NCBI GenBank assembly: GCA_002373595.1 | Contig: DFKT01000071.1 | Span: forward strand, 1-7,943 | DNA: 7,943 nucleotides | Reading direction: 5' to 3' | Source: Lachnospiraceae bacterium UBA3638 | Lineage (GTDB): Bacteria; Bacillota; Clostridia; Lachnospirales; Lachnospiraceae | Shown here: positions 7,757 to 7,943 of the stretch, piece after piece | Position numbering within the stretch: position 1 is the stretch's first letter | Layout: each line of letters opens with the position of its first letter | Translations under genes and position numbers: made by a program | The notes under the pieces: model-generated | The model's input: only the letters and a program-made list of their open reading frames with translations | Told to the model about the DNA's origin: nothing | Databases searched by the model: none

Positions 7757-7842
7757 GGCTCTCGCCGGATATATATTCCGTTCGGACCGAGATAACGCTT
7801 GATCTCGTAAATGTCCTCAGGAATATATATCCGTCGAAAGCC
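7757..7842 (-). repeat. 86-base imperfect inverted repeat (structured RNA candidate) between oppC and oppD
   Basis: Two 23-base arms (7757-7779 and 7820-7842) are complementary except at two positions. The core CGGATATATATTCC pairs without error with GGAATATATATCCG. The outer eight pairs contain one position that is G-U in minus-strand RNA but C-A in plus-strand RNA, which favours folding of the operon transcript. Inside, GGAC pairs with GUCC around a five-base bulge, and CGAGAU pairs with AUCUCG around an eight-base loop. The 3' end of the fold lies 30 bases before the oppD ATG, leaving the ribosome binding site free. No U-run follows the stem, so a simple terminator is unlikely. It may be an mRNA stabiliser, a processing site, a cis-regulatory RNA or a small mobile repeat. 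Confidence 0.7.
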
Positions 7843-7895
7843 TTATTTGCATAAATAACAAAGATCAAAAAACAAAAATCAATACTTTTACAAAG
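7843..7895 (-). other. T-rich intercistronic stretch after oppC
   Basis: Between the permease stop and the 86-base hairpin the minus strand is strongly T-rich (for example GATTTTTGTTTTTTGATC). It has no coding potential. A five-pair ACTTT-GTA-AAAGT hairpin lies at its start, too weak for a convincing terminator. No good promoter is seen. It may act as an unstructured spacer or a cleavage-prone segment. Confidence 0.35.
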
Positions 7896-7943
7896 TCACA
7901 TATGAGTGCGGGGGTCGGAGGCATCGCCGAGGTTCTGGCCGGT
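7896..7943 (-). CDS. oppC: C-terminal end of an OppC-type peptide transporter permease (partial)
   Basis: Only the last 15 codons and the TGA stop are inside the window. They read TGQNLGDASDPRTHM. The pattern GD-x-x-x-DPR close to the stop is the common end of OppC/DppC permeases (GDxLRDALDPR), and the position directly upstream of an OppD-like ATPase gene fits the usual operon order. With so little sequence the assignment rests on this tail and on gene order. The following 169-base gap is unusually wide for this operon. Confidence 0.7.
   Translation of the reverse strand, partial: TGQNLGDASDPRTHM

Noticed and set aside
7757..7842. Rho-independent terminator after oppC
   Set aside because: The stem is long and strong, but no U-run follows it on the minus strand and the operon continues with a well-placed ribosome binding site.
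7822..7857. Small open reading frame of 11 codons (MQIRLSTDIYS) entering the hairpin, as a possible leader peptide
   Set aside because: It has no ribosome binding site and no codon bias suggesting attenuation.
7853..7882. Promoter for oppD-oppF in the T-rich gap (TTGATT and TTATTT, 18 bases apart)
   Set aside because: The -10 box is a poor match and the stretch is so T-rich that such pairs are expected by chance.

Overview
The window appears to come from a Gram-positive anaerobe of the class Clostridia (Bacillota). This is an inference from the protein families, the frequent ATA, AGA and AGG codons, the purine-rich ribosome binding sites and a secreted transglutaminase-like protein. A genus cannot be fixed from the sequence alone. 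Every gene lies on the minus strand, so the biological order runs from the right end to the left. I see no RNA genes, insertion sequences, CRISPR array, phage genes or defence genes.

Right half (7943 to 4614): the end of an oligopeptide (Opp/Dpp-type) ABC importer operon. It starts with the last 15 residues of a permease of the OppC type. A 169-base gap follows, largely filled by an 86-base imperfect hairpin. After it come two ATPases, one OppD-like and one OppF-like. Both are unusual. The OppD-like protein carries about 240 extra, highly charged residues between its Walker A motif and Q-loop. The OppF-like protein has an acidic linker and two hydrophobic segments fused to its C-terminus.

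Middle (4610 to 2550): a secreted protein of 686 residues with a transglutaminase-like Cys-His-Asp core and a C-terminal half I do not recognise. It starts three bases after the oppF-like stop, so it is probably translated together with the importer.

Left part (2530 to 1): trkA and trkH, which together make a Trk/Ktr-type potassium uptake system: a two-RCK cytoplasmic regulator and the pore subunit (C-terminus cut by the window edge). A near-consensus sigma-A-type promoter sits in the last codons of the transglutaminase-like gene. Its predicted start falls almost on the trkA ATG, which suggests a leaderless trkA message. A compound hairpin spans the trkA stop codon and the trkH ribosome binding site.

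The most unusual features are the two decorated ATPases, the intercistronic hairpin and the transglutaminase-like protein tied to the importer. The potassium genes look ordinary apart from their expression signals.
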